64,000 nt of DNA from Roseiarcus sp963820795 (GTDB taxonomy: Bacteria > Pseudomonadota > Alphaproteobacteria > Rhizobiales > Beijerinckiaceae): NCBI GenBank assembly GCA_963820795.1, contig CAWGBJ010000010.1, positions 310,001 to 374,000 on the forward strand, read 5' to 3'. Of this stretch, positions 8,881 to 18,836 are shown piece by piece (position 1 is the first letter of the stretch; every line of letters starts with the position of its first letter). Below the pieces are notes generated by a model. That model had not been told where the DNA came from. It was given only the letters and a program-made list of their open reading frames with translations, and ran no database searches. The translations under genes and the position numbers were made by a program.

Positions 8881-9515
8881 GGGACCCTCGCGGTCTTAAG
8901 GCGGAAGCCGGATTGTCACGATTGCGGGCCTCAGTTCAAGAGCCATGGGCAATGGGTCCGACCGGCCTGACGCGGCCACGGGCGAGACGGAGCGGTTTCG
9001 CGGGGATTTGGAAAAGCTTGGAATCCTTCAGCCTCCCTCTATTTGATTGGGGAAATTGGGTTTGGTATTGTTTGGAATTCCTTGGATTTCCTTGGATTCT
9101 CTCGTCCGAATCGAGACTTTTCAATGGGTTGCGGGCGAGGTGGGCGCAAAATGCTTTCAGCGACCCTCCTTCGCGATTGAGCGCCGGCGGCGCGTGAGTT
9201 TATGCGCCTGCGACGGCCGGAAAGCGGCGGAGGGGGATGGGGCGCGGCGCGAGAGGCTCATGGCGACGGACCATAGCCGAACTTCTGATTATTAGCAATA
9301 AGTATGGCACGCCCATCTGATTTGTCAGCATGGGACTGGGGTCGAAACGAATCGGCGTGCTTTCGCAGCTGACCGCCTTGGAGGATAGCGGTCGGTCGAG
9401 CCGTCGTCGTAGACGACTGCAGTGCGCAAATAGCGGCCATTGCCCGAGAAGGCCGGCGAACGAGGCAAATCGACTCAGAGGAGAATCCTTTTTTTTCGTC
9501 CATGGCGCCACGAGG
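8881..9515. other. gene-poor interval between deoC and the kinase pseudogene
   Basis: No reading frame here has convincing protein character. The left part must carry the deoC promoter (minus strand). Between about 8990 and 9130 base composition falls well below the surroundings and contains three imperfect 10-bp direct repeats. From 9130 to 9515 I see no recognisable feature. Confidence 0.5.
9072..9101. repeat. three imperfect 10-bp tandem repeats, AT-rich
   Basis: TTGGAATTCC (9072-9081), TTGGATTTCC (9082-9091) and TTGGATTCTC (9092-9101) stand head to tail in a locally AT-rich stretch. One-turn spacing is what a multimeric DNA-binding protein would use, but it may also be chance or replication slippage. 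It is about 190 bp upstream of deoC. Confidence 0.5.
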
Positions 9516-12402
9516 CTAACTTGCCTTCCTGGACAAGACCTGATCGGCCGAAGGATCGAGACCGCTTGTGACGGGCGAGATCGTTGTCGTGGCGTTAGCA
9601 AATTCATGATTTACCTCACGTTTTGGCGCAGCAGTCTCAGCGGGCAGCGTGAATTGAAAGACGACGCCGCGGGGCGCATTGGCGCTCGCCCACAAGCGTC
9701 CGCCATGCAATTCGACGATCGAACGGCAGATGGAAAGGCCTAGACCCAGGCCGCTCGGCTTGGTCGTTTGGAAGGCTTTGAACAGGCTGTCGCGAATTGC
9801 CGGCGCGATTCCCGGACCGGAATCACGGACTGAGACCAGCACCTCGTCCGCTTCAGTCTTGGCGCTCATGACTAACACGTCGCGCGGTCCTTCGCTCACG
9901 TCCCTCATCGCCTCGACGGCGTTGATGATCAGGTTGAGAAGAACCTGCTGCAACTCAACCCGGTCGCCGTGAATGACCGGCAAGTCCTCGGCGAGTTCGG
10001 TTTGGACCGACACCCCATTCTTCAACGCTTCGTTCCAGGTGACCTCGATGATCTCGCGGATCGCCGAATTGATCTCCACCAGATCCTTGCGCGGCGGCGC
10101 CTTCTTGACCAGGTCGCGGATTCGGCCGACGACCGCGCCCGCCCGGTCGCCGTCCCTGACGATGCGGCCGAGGGCCTGCCGCGCCTCCTCCAGATCCGGC
10201 TTGGGACCATCGAGCCAACGCAGCGCGGCCTGGGCATTTGTGACGCTGGCGCCGATCGGCTGGTTCACCTCGTGCGCGATCGAAGCCGTAAGCTGCCCCA
10301 TCGTCGCCAGGCGGTTCGCGTGCTCCAGCTGCAGCCGCATTTCGCGCAAGGCTTCCGTGCCCAGCTTGACATCTCTTTCGGCCCGCTTGCGCTCCGTCAG
10401 ATCGAGCACGAATGCAAGACCCTCGTTGCCACTTTCTTCAAACAGCGTGCTTCCCATAAGAACGGGCACACGGCTGCCGTCTTTCCGGAGATACTCTCTC
10501 TCGCACGGCTGAACAGTCCCCGTTGCCTTAAGTTGTGCCAAGGTGCGTTCGTCGTTCGAATGCAGTTCTGCAGGCGTAAGACTGGGCCAGCGCATACGAC
10601 CCGAGACGAGATCTTCTCGGTCGTAGCCCACCATTCGGAGAAATGCGTTGTTGGCCTCGATGATCCGGCCTTCGAGATCCCATACAAAGATGCCGATTAT
10701 GTTGGCCTCGACGAAGCGCCGAATCTTGGCTTCGCGTTCTGCGAGATCGCGGTAAAGACGGGTATTCTCCGTCACGTCCATCAACGCCCCGACAATCTCG
10801 AGATTGCCGGCCCCATCCTTCAAGACGTGGCTCAACACATGCACGAACTTCACTGAACCGTCCGGCGTCAACAGACGGTGCGTAGTGTCGAAATCCTTGT
10901 CGCCACGCGATGTCTGGTCAAGAGCGCGACGCATCATCACCAGGTCGTCGGGATGAATGCGCTGCAGCACCCGTTCGATCGTCGGCTCGATGCGCGGGTC
11001 GTATTCGAGAATCCGATATATTTCTTCCGACCAACGAAGTTCGCCGGTGGAGGGCGTCCAGCCGAAACTGCCTGTGTGACTCAGGCGCTGCGCTTCCGCG
11101 AGATAGACCTCACTGCGGCGCAGGGCTTGCTCCGCGCGCTTGTGTTCCGTCACAGTCGACGCCGGTGCCGCGATAGCCACGGAATTCACCGTTGGCGTCA
11201 AACACTGGCTTACCGCTAGCCTTCACGTACATTGGAGAGCCGTTGCCGCCCATGGAGCAATATACGAAGTCTCGGAACGGTTTACGTGCGTCGAGAGTCG
11301 CCCGAGACCAGCCGCCACTTCTCCGCTTCTGTTGGTCACGGTCGAGAGCGCGATCCCAGCAGGCCGTGCCAGATTCGATCGCGCCGCGTTTGAGCCAAAC
11401 GCATTCTCGGTCAACAGCGTGAATTTATAGTCCGGGCCGATTTCCCAAAACCAATCCGAGGCGCGGTTTCGGCGTAGTCGCGGAGTTTCGCTTGGCTCTC
11501 CTGCAATGCTGCCTCGGCGCACTTGAACTCTTCAATATCCAAAGTCACCCCAATCCACAGCAGTAGGGTTCCATCGCTCGCCCGGAGCGGTTCGGCGCGA
11601 GTGAGGAACCATCGGTGATCACCTTGTGCGTTACGAACTCGAAAACCGTAATCACCGGCCTCACCCGTGCGCAGACAGTTTGACCAGACCTTGCGTGAGT
11701 CTTCGTGGTCGTCCGGATGCACCAACGGGACCCAGTCGTCCCACTGGGCGCCAATGTCGATGCCGAAACGTAGGGGGTGATCTTTCGGAAGACCAAGGTA
11801 GTCCGCAGTTCGTTTGTTCACGAAGGTGAGCGCGCCGGACGGAGCCGCGTACCAAGTATAAGCCGGAAGCACATTTAGAATGGCTTGCAACTGTGCGAAG
11901 AATCTTGGCCGTTCTTCGGGGCCCGTTGACCAGATGAGGCCCGGTTCCGTTTCGATGATTTGACGGAGCTTGTATTCGCTTTTCCGAAGGTCCTCTTCAG
12001 CCTTTCGTCGATTATCGATATCGATCAGAACGCCGTACCAACTAAGCACGCTGCCATTGCTGGCTCGCAATGGTTCTCCACGGACCTCGAACCACCGATA
12101 TCGACTGTCCGCTCCTCGAAATCTGCAGACTGCATCGTGAGGATTCCCGGATTCGAGATTTTCGAGCCAGGTCCTTCACCTTGAACGCGACGTCGTCCGG
12201 ATGGACTTTGTCCATCCATCCCCAGCCGATGACTTCGCCCAGCGGCGCTCCAAGATATTCGAGCACACGCTTGTTGACGTACTCAATATCACCCTTTGGC
12301 CCAGCTCTCCAGACCAGCGCCGGAATCGACGTCCACCAGTAAACGAAGCTCTTGCTCGCTGCTCGTTAGCGCCTCCTCAGGTCTGTTGCCCTCGGTCGAC
12401 AT
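9516..12402 (-). pseudogene. multi-PAS sensor histidine kinase, broken by several frameshifts
   Basis: Read across frames this is one histidine kinase of roughly 960 residues with five PAS/PAC modules (about 12340-12040, 11960-11520, 11440-11160, 11110-10750 and 10720-10390), then a HisKA dimerisation domain with phospho-acceptor His in GQLTASIAHEVNQP and a HATPase domain with NLIINAVEAM (N box), DSGPGIAP (G1) and GLGLGLSI (G2). The stretch 9516-11201 is open (561 codons) and keeps the last two PAS domains plus the kinase core. Frame changes are visible near 12340, 12165, 11430, 11370 and 11160; several are explained by one extra base in a short run. No response regulator is adjacent. No transmembrane segment is evident, so it would be a cytoplasmic sensor. 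It could be a true relic or an assembly artefact. Confidence 0.8.
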
Positions 12403-12572
12403 AGATGGCTCCAAAGCCGATCCCCAAATTCAGACCTTCGTTGTCGGAGGCGCCGAGTCGCAAACGATCGCTGACAGTCCGCTGTCAGCCTACGCAGTGG
12501 CCACCCAGAGACGGACAGCCTCCCTTCGGAGTCGTCAGGTCAACAAGCGACATCGTCCGACGCTCCCTCGTG

Positions 12573-12598
12573 CTAAGGACACCTCGAACAATAAGTGC
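12573..12598. repeat. IS left terminal inverted repeat
   Basis: Core CTAAGGACACCTCGAACAAT matches the reverse complement of 13894-13918 over about 20 of 26 positions, including AGGACAC and ACAATAA blocks. It lies directly 3' of the frame-corrected transposase stop. Confidence 0.7.
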
Positions 12599-13807
12599 TA
12601 CAGATCAGGGTGTCTGGGCTTGATCGTGTAGTTCCATTCAGGATGGAACTGATCGGCGGTGATGTCGAGGCGCTTCATCGTGGCATCGCTGACTTTGATG
12701 CCTTTTTCGATAGCGGCGCGTGTCGAGCGCGCTTTCGACCTTGAGCCCGGCGGTAGTGGTGGTTGCGCCGATCAATTCGACCACGGCAAGACGATCGGTG
12801 AGCGGTCGGCCGCGCCAGTTCTGCGTGATGTGGCAGAACAGGCGGTGCTCGATCCTGTTCCACTTCGATGTGCCTGGCGGATAGTGGTGGACGTGGATCG
12901 CAAGCCCGGTCTCGTCGGCGAGCTTTTGCAGTTCGAGTTTCCAGAGCCGCACGCGCGCCCCATTCGAGCCGCCGCAGTCCGCGGTGATCGTCAGCTCTCG
13001 CGCCTGCGGATAGCGCTGTCGTCCCATGCGTTCGAGCCAGCAGCGGATCGACGCCACGGCAAACTCGGCGGTGTCGCTGGTGATCCCGACGCTGACGAAG
13101 CCGGCGTTGGCGGTCACATCATACACCCCATAAGGCACGACCTTGCCGAGCTTCTTGTCCTCGAAGTCGTGCACGTTCACGCGCCGCGGACCGCCTTTCG
13201 GACGGTAGTCGGTTCCGCCGTTCTTGAAGTTGCCGAGCAACTCCTTCTTCTTCGTATCGACCGAGATGACGGGCTGTTGGCGGGCCTGCGCCGCAACGAC
13301 TTTCGCGTTGATGTGTTCGAACTGGGCGTTGCGGTCGGGATGGTGCGAGCCTTCATCCGCCTTGCGATTGGACTGGCGCGAGAACCCGAGCTTCGCCAAC
13401 TCCGTGCCGACCGTATCGGCGCTGATCGGATGTCCCATCTCGGTCAGCGCCGCCGCGAGCTTCGCCATGCTTTTCGACACCCACATCAAGGGCCGCATGG
13501 GATCGCCCAATGTCGCCGGTTCGACCAGCCGCTTGAGCGCGGGGACGAGCCCTGGGTCGGCTTCCGATACCGACCGACGCCCGCCTCCGGCACGGCGAAC
13601 CCGCCCCTTCGCAAGCGGCTCGCCGTCGAGGTCGTCTTCGCCGCGATTGATCGTCGAACGAGCGAGCCCGGTAATCTTCGAGACCAGCGCGAGACCGCCA
13701 CGACCAGCGCTCCGCACCTCCGCCGCCGCAAACAACCGCCGACCGCGCTCGTCAAGCCGCGCGCCGACCCTCTCCCATCGCAGTCGAATCGCCGCCTCGT
13801 CGATCAT
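12598..13807 (-). CDS. ISAzo13-family transposase (frameshift near its 3' end)
   Basis: DDE/RNase-H-fold transposase of about 400 residues that mobilises the surrounding element. Catalytic acidic residues are visible in VISVDTKKKELLGNF (Asp), ITADCGGSNGARVRLWK (Asp) and PPGTSKWNRIEHRLF (Glu), typical of the ISAzo13 group. The N terminus MIDEAAIRLRWERVG is a normal family start. As it reads, the frame ends at 12638 with an aberrant basic tail after RRYRK; removing one A from the run of five near 12701 restores the conserved ending (GIKVSDATMKRLDI, then DQFHPEWNYTIK) and a stop at 12598. The extra A may be an assembly error or a genuine inactivating indel. Confidence 0.88.
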
Positions 13808-13893
13808 GCGATCGAACTACGCCCCTTCGCCACATCCGGGAATCCCCAACGCCTGAGTCAGTCCGACGCACGACGAAACCGCACGTCACGATT

Positions 13894-13918
13894 CAGTTAT
13901 TGTCCAAAGTGTCCTAAG
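13894..13918. repeat. IS right terminal inverted repeat
   Basis: Ends in TTATTGTCCAAAGTGTCCTAAG, the partner of the left repeat. It lies 87 bp upstream of the transposase start and about 220 bp beyond the 3' end of rhaI. Confidence 0.7.
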
Positions 13919-14137
13919 CGGCGTCGCCGCCGGCGGTTTGGAGTGGGCTCATGCGGCCCTCGGACGTTCGACGCTAGCATAGCCCGGAGTGGCCCGCTTT
14001 GGAATGGCCGCAATACTGATGCGCGACAATCCATCGCTCGCGTCCGCTGTGGCGTGCGACCGGTCAAGCCGATCGGGTTTTGACCCGTGGGGCCTGCCGA
14101 AGCTGCGGGGTGACGGCGCGGCTTTCCATTTGCGGCC

Positions 14138-15430
14138 CTACACGATCCCCGAAGACGACCCCCTGATCTCCGGCCGCTCCTTCGCCTTCGCCGCGCGATA
14201 CCTCGAGGCGCGGTAAACGGCGACCGGATCGATCGCACCGTCGCCCCGCCGGCGCGCCTCGGCTAGAATCGGCGAGACGTCGGTCAGGAAACCCGCCTTG
14301 AAAAGGCGATGGGCGTACATGACGTCGTTCGCCTGCTGCGCCTCCTCGAGCGCCGGCCGGTCGACGATGAGCGCCTGCGCATAGGCGCGGCTCACCTCCA
14401 TCGCCGAGACCATGAGGCTCTCGATTGGATCGGTGACGTTGTGCGACTGGTCGAGCATGTAGGCGGGATCGAAGCCCGCCGCGCCGCGCTCACTCGCGTC
14501 GACGAGCTCGTTGAATATGCGATAGAGCCGGAACGGGTCGATCGACCCGAAGTCGAGATCGTCGTCGCCGTATTTGGAATCGTTGAAGTGGAACCCCGCG
14601 AGCTTGCCGGCGCGGATGAGTCTGGCGACGACCTGCTCGATATTGACGTTCGGCGCATGGTGGCCGAGATCGACCAGGCAACAGGCTTTCGGCCCGAGCG
14701 CCTGAGCCGCCATCAGGCTCGAGCCCCAATCCGCGATGACTGTCGAATAGAACGCCGGCTCGTAGAGTTTGTGTTCGAGAAACACGCGCCAGCCGCCGGG
14801 CAGCCGCACGTATATTTTGCTCAGGGAGTCGAGGTACCGGTCGAAGACCCGGTTGAGGTTCGATTGCCCGGCGAAATTGGACCCGTCGGCAATCCAGACG
14901 GTCAGCGCCTTCGACCCGAGCCTCTCGCCGATCTCGATACATTCGACATTGTGCGCGATCGCGTCATCGCGCACAGCCTTGTCGCTGTGGGTCAGCGAGC
15001 CGAACTTGTACGAGAGCTTCTGATCCGGCTGGTCCTGAAAGGTGTTGGAGTTGACGGCGTCGAAGCCGACGCCGAGCGCCTTTGCCCGCTCGGCGAGTTC
15101 GCGGTAATCGCTGACCTTGTCCCACGGGAAATGCGGCGAGCAGGTCGGCGTCGTCCGGGTCAGCTGATGGATGGCGGCGCAATCCTCGAGCTTGTCGAAT
15201 ATGCCGCGCGGTTCGCCGGGGCCAGGAAAGCGGGCGAAGCGCGTGCCGCCCGTGCCGACCCCCCAGGTCGGAACGGCGACGGCGAAAGCGGCGACCTTGG
15301 CGGTGATCGCCTCGATGTCGACGCCGCTGCGCTTCAGGCGCCGGCCGAGCGCCGCATAGTCCTCATCCTGCGCCGTGGCGAGCTTGGCGTTCTCTTCGTT
15401 AATCAGCGACTGAGGGATGCGATAGGACAT
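14138..15430 (-). CDS. rhaI: L-rhamnose catabolism isomerase
   Basis: Interconverts L-rhamnose and L-rhamnulose, the first catabolic step. The 430-residue product is of the alphaproteobacterial RhaI type (xylose-isomerase-like TIM barrel), distinct from E. coli RhaA. Metal-binding and barrel segments visible are FLEHKLYEPAFY (Glu), LVDLGHHAPNVNIEQ (Asp/His), GFHFNDSKYGDDDLDFGS (His/Asp) and HFPWDKVSDY near residue 115. The ATG at 15430 is preceded by AGAGGAAAC. It lies 77 bp after the ThiF gene on the same strand and last in the rhaD-thiF-rhaI run. An insertion sequence lies 220 bp beyond its stop. Confidence 0.9.
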   Translation of the reverse strand: MSYRIPQSLINEENAKLATAQDEDYAALGRRLKRSGVDIEAITAKVAAFAVAVPTWGVGTGGTRFARFPGPGEPRGIFDKLEDCAAIHQLTRTTPTCSPHFPWDKVSDYRELAERAKALGVGFDAVNSNTFQDQPDQKLSYKFGSLTHSDKAVRDDAIAHNVECIEIGERLGSKALTVWIADGSNFAGQSNLNRVFDRYLDSLSKIYVRLPGGWRVFLEHKLYEPAFYSTVIADWGSSLMAAQALGPKACCLVDLGHHAPNVNIEQVVARLIRAGKLAGFHFNDSKYGDDDLDFGSIDPFRLYRIFNELVDASERGAAGFDPAYMLDQSHNVTDPIESLMVSAMEVSRAYAQALIVDRPALEEAQQANDVMYAHRLFKAGFLTDVSPILAEARRRGDGAIDPVAVYRASRYRAAKAKERPEIRGSSSGIV

Positions 15431-15507
15431 GTTTCCTCTCCAGTCTCGACCGTTCAACCCAATCCATTCGGACGTTCGCGTCCGAGACCGGGGCGCAACG
15501 GCTCGAG

Positions 15508-16416
15508 TCAAACAGCGGCCGTCTGATCGACCATTGCTGGTCGCCCGGCTTTCGCCAGTTTGTCGAACTCCCGATAGGCCAGCGCCAGCTTGATGCGTTG
15601 AAGCCAGTTGCGATTGCCGCCCGGAATCCGGCCCTTCTTGTAGACGCATTTGTAAGCGTCGAAGTGGTGATAGGTTGGAACCGCTTCGATCTTGCCGCGC
15701 CCAAGAAGGATCTTGGCGATCTGAGCGGCCGCAACCCCGGCGCACAATTGACACGCGAGCCCCGTCGAGGGAAAATCGCGTGTCTCGAGATTCACCGCCG
15801 ACTTGTCCGCGAGATAAGAGCGGTGCAACGCGGCCGGTCCCGTGCCAACGATGAAGTTGACGATCCGCTTGGCCGGCTCGACGTCTTCGAAGCGATACCA
15901 GTCCTCGAGCGACATGCCGTCCGGCATGAAGATGAGAAACGCAGTCCCCATACCGGCGGGAACGGCCAAGACCCCGGGGATGCCGAGCGCCCGGCAGCGG
16001 GCATAGATCTTCCGCCGCATCTCGAGGGCGAAAGCGTCGATGGCGTCGACATAGACGGCGGCGTCTTTCAGAAATTCGTCGATGCGGCCTTCAACCACGC
16101 CGTCGGGGAAGGACCGGATATCCAACTCCGGGTTGATGTCGAGCGCCATGGCGCTTACGACATCGAGCTTCCTCAGGCCCACCGTCGCCACGCGCGCCCC
16201 GACCTGCCGGTTGAAATTCACAAGCTCAAAGGAATCGAAATCGGCCAGCGTGAAGGCGCCGACGCCGAGCCTTGCGAGCGTGGTCACATGCGAGCCGCCG
16301 CAGCCGCCGAGGCCGGCGACTGCGACGCGTTTTCTGCGCAGGAGTTGTTGCTCCTCGCGGGTCACCCATCCGATGTTTCTTTTGAAAGCCTGCTCGTAAT
16401 TGAAGGCCGCCGTCAT
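15508..16416 (-). CDS. ThiF/MoeB/HesA-type E1-like adenylyltransferase
   Basis: A 302-residue E1-like protein that would adenylate a C-terminal carboxyl of a partner protein or small molecule. The nucleotide site is intact: GLGGCGG near residue 37, the DFDSFELVNFNRQ segment with Asp and Arg contacts, Lys in LRKLDVV, and Asp in VDAIDAF. Only one CxxC (ACQLC) is present, so the usual two-CxxC zinc site of ThiF/MoeB is incomplete, and there is no rhodanese domain. No ubiquitin-like protein, thiamine or molybdopterin gene is nearby. It lies between rhaD (171 bp upstream) and rhaI on the same strand. Similar proteins can carry a C-terminal nitroreductase domain; this one does not. The substrate is unknown. 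Confidence 0.8.
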   Translation of the reverse strand: MTAAFNYEQAFKRNIGWVTREEQQLLRRKRVAVAGLGGCGGSHVTTLARLGVGAFTLADFDSFELVNFNRQVGARVATVGLRKLDVVSAMALDINPELDIRSFPDGVVEGRIDEFLKDAAVYVDAIDAFALEMRRKIYARCRALGIPGVLAVPAGMGTAFLIFMPDGMSLEDWYRFEDVEPAKRIVNFIVGTGPAALHRSYLADKSAVNLETRDFPSTGLACQLCAGVAAAQIAKILLGRGKIEAVPTYHHFDAYKCVYKKGRIPGGNRNWLQRIKLALAYREFDKLAKAGRPAMVDQTAAV

Positions 16417-16586
16417 GATCCCGCCCCGCGCTCTTCGGCTTCTATATATCCCCTCCAGTCCGCTGACTTCGGGAGGTCGGCCGAGGACCGGAACGCTGCG
16501 ATGCCGTCTCCCGCTGGAACAGTCGCCTATCGGGGACGCTCGATCAACTCTTTTGAGACGTTTTGTGTCGATCTGCTTGGATCGCC

Positions 16587-18692
16587 CTACCGCGCAAAGC
16601 TCACCGCGTTGCCCGCATCAACGTTGAGGATGTTGCCCGTGCTCTTGGCCGAGAGGTCCGAGGCAAACCAGTAGACCGCCTCCGCGATATCCTCGGGATA
16701 GACGGAAAGCTTGAGCAGCGAACGTTGGCGGTAGACCTCTTCGAGCTCCAACTCGCTGACCTTGTTCGAGGCGGCCCGCTGCGCCCGCCATTCGCCCTGC
16801 CAGATCTTCGAGCCGCGCAGAACCGCGTCCGGATTGACGGTGTTGGCGCGAATCCGGTAGGGCGCGCCCTCCAGCGCCAGGCAGCGGGCGAGATGCACTT
16901 CCGCGGCCTTTGCCGTGCAATAGGCCGAAGCGCCGGGCGAGGCGGCGAGCGCGTTCTTCGAGGCGACGAAGACGATGCTGCCGCCGAGGCCCTGATCCTT
17001 GAGGATCCGGTAGCCGGACCGGGCGGCGAGAAAATAGCCGGTGGCGAGGATCGCGATGTTACGGTTCCAGAGCTCGAGCGAGGTGTCCTCGAACGGCGCG
17101 GCGGAGGCGATGCCGGCGTTGGCGACGATGATGTCGATCCCGCCAAAGCCGAGGACTGCGTCGCGGAAGGCGGCCTCGACCGCTTCCTCATCAGTCACGT
17201 TCGCCAGCGCGCCGGCGACTGCATCCTTGCCGAAGCGCTTGCCGATGTCGGCGACGGCCTCCTTGAGGCCCGGTTCGTCGATGTCAGCGAGCACGACGCA
17301 GGCCCCTTCGCCCGCGAGCCGCGCCGCGATCGCCTGGCCGATCCCGCCGGCGCCGCCCGTCACCAGAGCGATTCGTCCGGCGAGCGACTTCGGCTTCGGC
17401 ATGCGCTGCAGCTTTGCTTCCTCGAGCAGCCAATATTCGATGTCGAACGCCTCCTGCTCGGCGAGCCCGACATATTTGCTCACGCTCGAGGCGCCGCGCA
17501 TCACGTTGATCGCGTTGACGTAGAATTCGGCGGCGACCCGGGCCGTCGCCTTGTCCCTGGCGAAAGACAGCACGCCCACTCCCGGGACGAGATAGATGAC
17601 GGGGTTCGGGTCGCGCATCGCCGGCGAGTTCGGCCGCTTGCAGCGCTCGTAGTAGGCGGCGTAGTCGGCGCGATAATCGGCGAGGCTCTTGTCGAGCGCG
17701 GCGACGACTTGGTCGAGATTCCCGGCCGCCGGATCGAAAGGGAGCACCAGCGGTCGAATCTTGGTGCGCAGGAAGTGGTCCGGGCAGGAGGTGCCGAGCG
17801 CGGCGAGCGGCTTCAAGTCGCGCGAGTCCACGAATTCGAGCGCCGCTGGCGCGTCGGTGAAGTGCCCGACCTTGCGCTCGCCAGCCGAGATGCGGCCGCG
17901 GATCGCCGGCATGAGCCTCGCCGCGACCGCGCGGCGCGCGTCCGGTGACAGCGCCTTGACGGCCTCGCCGCCGAAGGCTTCGCCGCGCCCATGGGCGCCA
18001 AGCCAGGCGGCGGCTTTGTTGATGGTCGCCAGCGTCGTCTCATAGCAGGCCTTCGAAGTTGGACCCCAGGTGAAAAGGCCGTGGCCGCCGAGCACGACGC
18101 CCTTCAGGTCCGGATTGGCTTCGGCGAGCCCGCCGAGCTTGAGGCCGAGATCGAAGCCGGGCCGGCGCCAGGGCAGAAAGCCGATCTCGCCGTCGAACGC
18201 TTTCTGCGTCAGCGCTTCGGCTTCCTCGCTCGCCGCGATCGCAATCACCGCGTCGGCGTGCACGTGATCGACATGGATATGCGGCACGAAGGCATGCAGC
18301 GGCGTATCGATCGAAGCGGCGCGCGGATTGAGATTAAAGGTGCAGTGGTTGAAGAGCGCGACCATCTCGTCTTCGTGCTCGAGGCCGCGATAGACGGATT
18401 TGAGGCCAAGGAGCTTGTCGAGATAGAGCGTCGAGAAGCCGTCGACCTTCATCGAGCCGATATCGCCGCCCGAGCCTTTGACCCAAAGAACCGTGACCCG
18501 CGAGCCGCTCAGCGGATCGGCCTCGGCGATCTTGGCCGAGGTGTTGCCGCCGCCGAAATTGGTGATCCTGAGGTCGCTGCCGAGCAGGTTCGAGCGGTAG
18601 ACCAACAGACCCGGTTGATCGAGCTTCGCCGCGTAGGCGTCGTCCCACAGATCAGGAAGGGGCGCGTAGAGGCCGGAAGCTGGGCCGCTCAT
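16587..18692 (-). CDS. rhaD: bifunctional rhamnulose-1-phosphate aldolase / lactaldehyde dehydrogenase
   Basis: A 701-residue two-domain enzyme. The N-terminal half (about 1-400) is a class II aldolase with the NFGGGNTSAK motif, zinc ligands in FVPHIHVDHVHADA and a later GGHGLF histidine; it cleaves rhamnulose 1-phosphate to dihydroxyacetone phosphate and lactaldehyde. The C-terminal half (about 440-701) is a short-chain dehydrogenase with TGGAGGIG, NAG and YCTAK (catalytic Tyr/Lys), expected to oxidise lactaldehyde. This matches the RhaD type of rhizobia. It is transcribed first in the minus-strand rhamnose run from a spacer shared with the DeoR regulator. The kinase that makes its substrate is not in this window. 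Confidence 0.92.
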   Translation of the reverse strand: MSGPASGLYAPLPDLWDDAYAAKLDQPGLLVYRSNLLGSDLRITNFGGGNTSAKIAEADPLSGSRVTVLWVKGSGGDIGSMKVDGFSTLYLDKLLGLKSVYRGLEHEDEMVALFNHCTFNLNPRAASIDTPLHAFVPHIHVDHVHADAVIAIAASEEAEALTQKAFDGEIGFLPWRRPGFDLGLKLGGLAEANPDLKGVVLGGHGLFTWGPTSKACYETTLATINKAAAWLGAHGRGEAFGGEAVKALSPDARRAVAARLMPAIRGRISAGERKVGHFTDAPAALEFVDSRDLKPLAALGTSCPDHFLRTKIRPLVLPFDPAAGNLDQVVAALDKSLADYRADYAAYYERCKRPNSPAMRDPNPVIYLVPGVGVLSFARDKATARVAAEFYVNAINVMRGASSVSKYVGLAEQEAFDIEYWLLEEAKLQRMPKPKSLAGRIALVTGGAGGIGQAIAARLAGEGACVVLADIDEPGLKEAVADIGKRFGKDAVAGALANVTDEEAVEAAFRDAVLGFGGIDIIVANAGIASAAPFEDTSLELWNRNIAILATGYFLAARSGYRILKDQGLGGSIVFVASKNALAASPGASAYCTAKAAEVHLARCLALEGAPYRIRANTVNPDAVLRGSKIWQGEWRAQRAASNKVSELELEEVYRQRSLLKLSVYPEDIAEAVYWFASDLSAKSTGNILNVDAGNAVSFAR

Positions 18693-18728
18693 GGGTCGTT
18701 CCTCGCAGATTTCGAGCGATTTTGATCA

Positions 18729-18758
18729 ATGGTACCGCTAACGATCGCAAGATGTCAA
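18729..18758 (-). promoter_or_regulatory. putative rhaD promoter
   Basis: On the minus strand TTGACA (18758-18753) and TACCAT (18734-18729) are 18 bp apart, a fair sigma-70 promoter ending 36 bp before the rhaD start. It partly faces the rhaR promoter, so one regulator bound in this 182-bp spacer could control both. Confidence 0.5.
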
Positions 18759-18807
18759 GGTATTGCCGCTATGCGCCTTGTGGTGAGCGAAAGGTGATCG
18801 AACGTGA

Positions 18808-18836
18808 TTGACACTGCGCGGCGCCAATGGCATTGT
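18808..18836 (+). promoter_or_regulatory. putative rhaR promoter
   Basis: TTGACA (18808-18813), 17-bp spacer and CATTGT (18831-18836) form a good sigma-70 promoter ending 38 bp before the regulator's ATG. Just upstream, GTGATCGAACGTGATTG contains a repeated GTGAT unit that could be part of the DeoR-type operator. Confidence 0.55.

Larger units (their letters stand above)
12573..13918 (-). mobile_element. ISAzo13-family insertion sequence
   Basis: A 1.35-kb element holding one transposase gene and bounded by imperfect terminal inverted repeats of about 26 bp. The left end reads CTAAGGACACCTCGAACAAT; the right end, reverse-complemented, reads CTTAGGACACTTTGGACAAT. I see no clear target-site duplication: the flanks are GTG on the left and CGG on the right. 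The element sits between the kinase pseudogene and rhaI. Boundaries are judged from the inverted repeats and may be off by one or two bases. Confidence 0.78.

Noticed and set aside
9200..9607. Small minus-strand frames between deoC and the kinase
   Set aside because: No ribosome-binding site, no family resemblance and biased composition.
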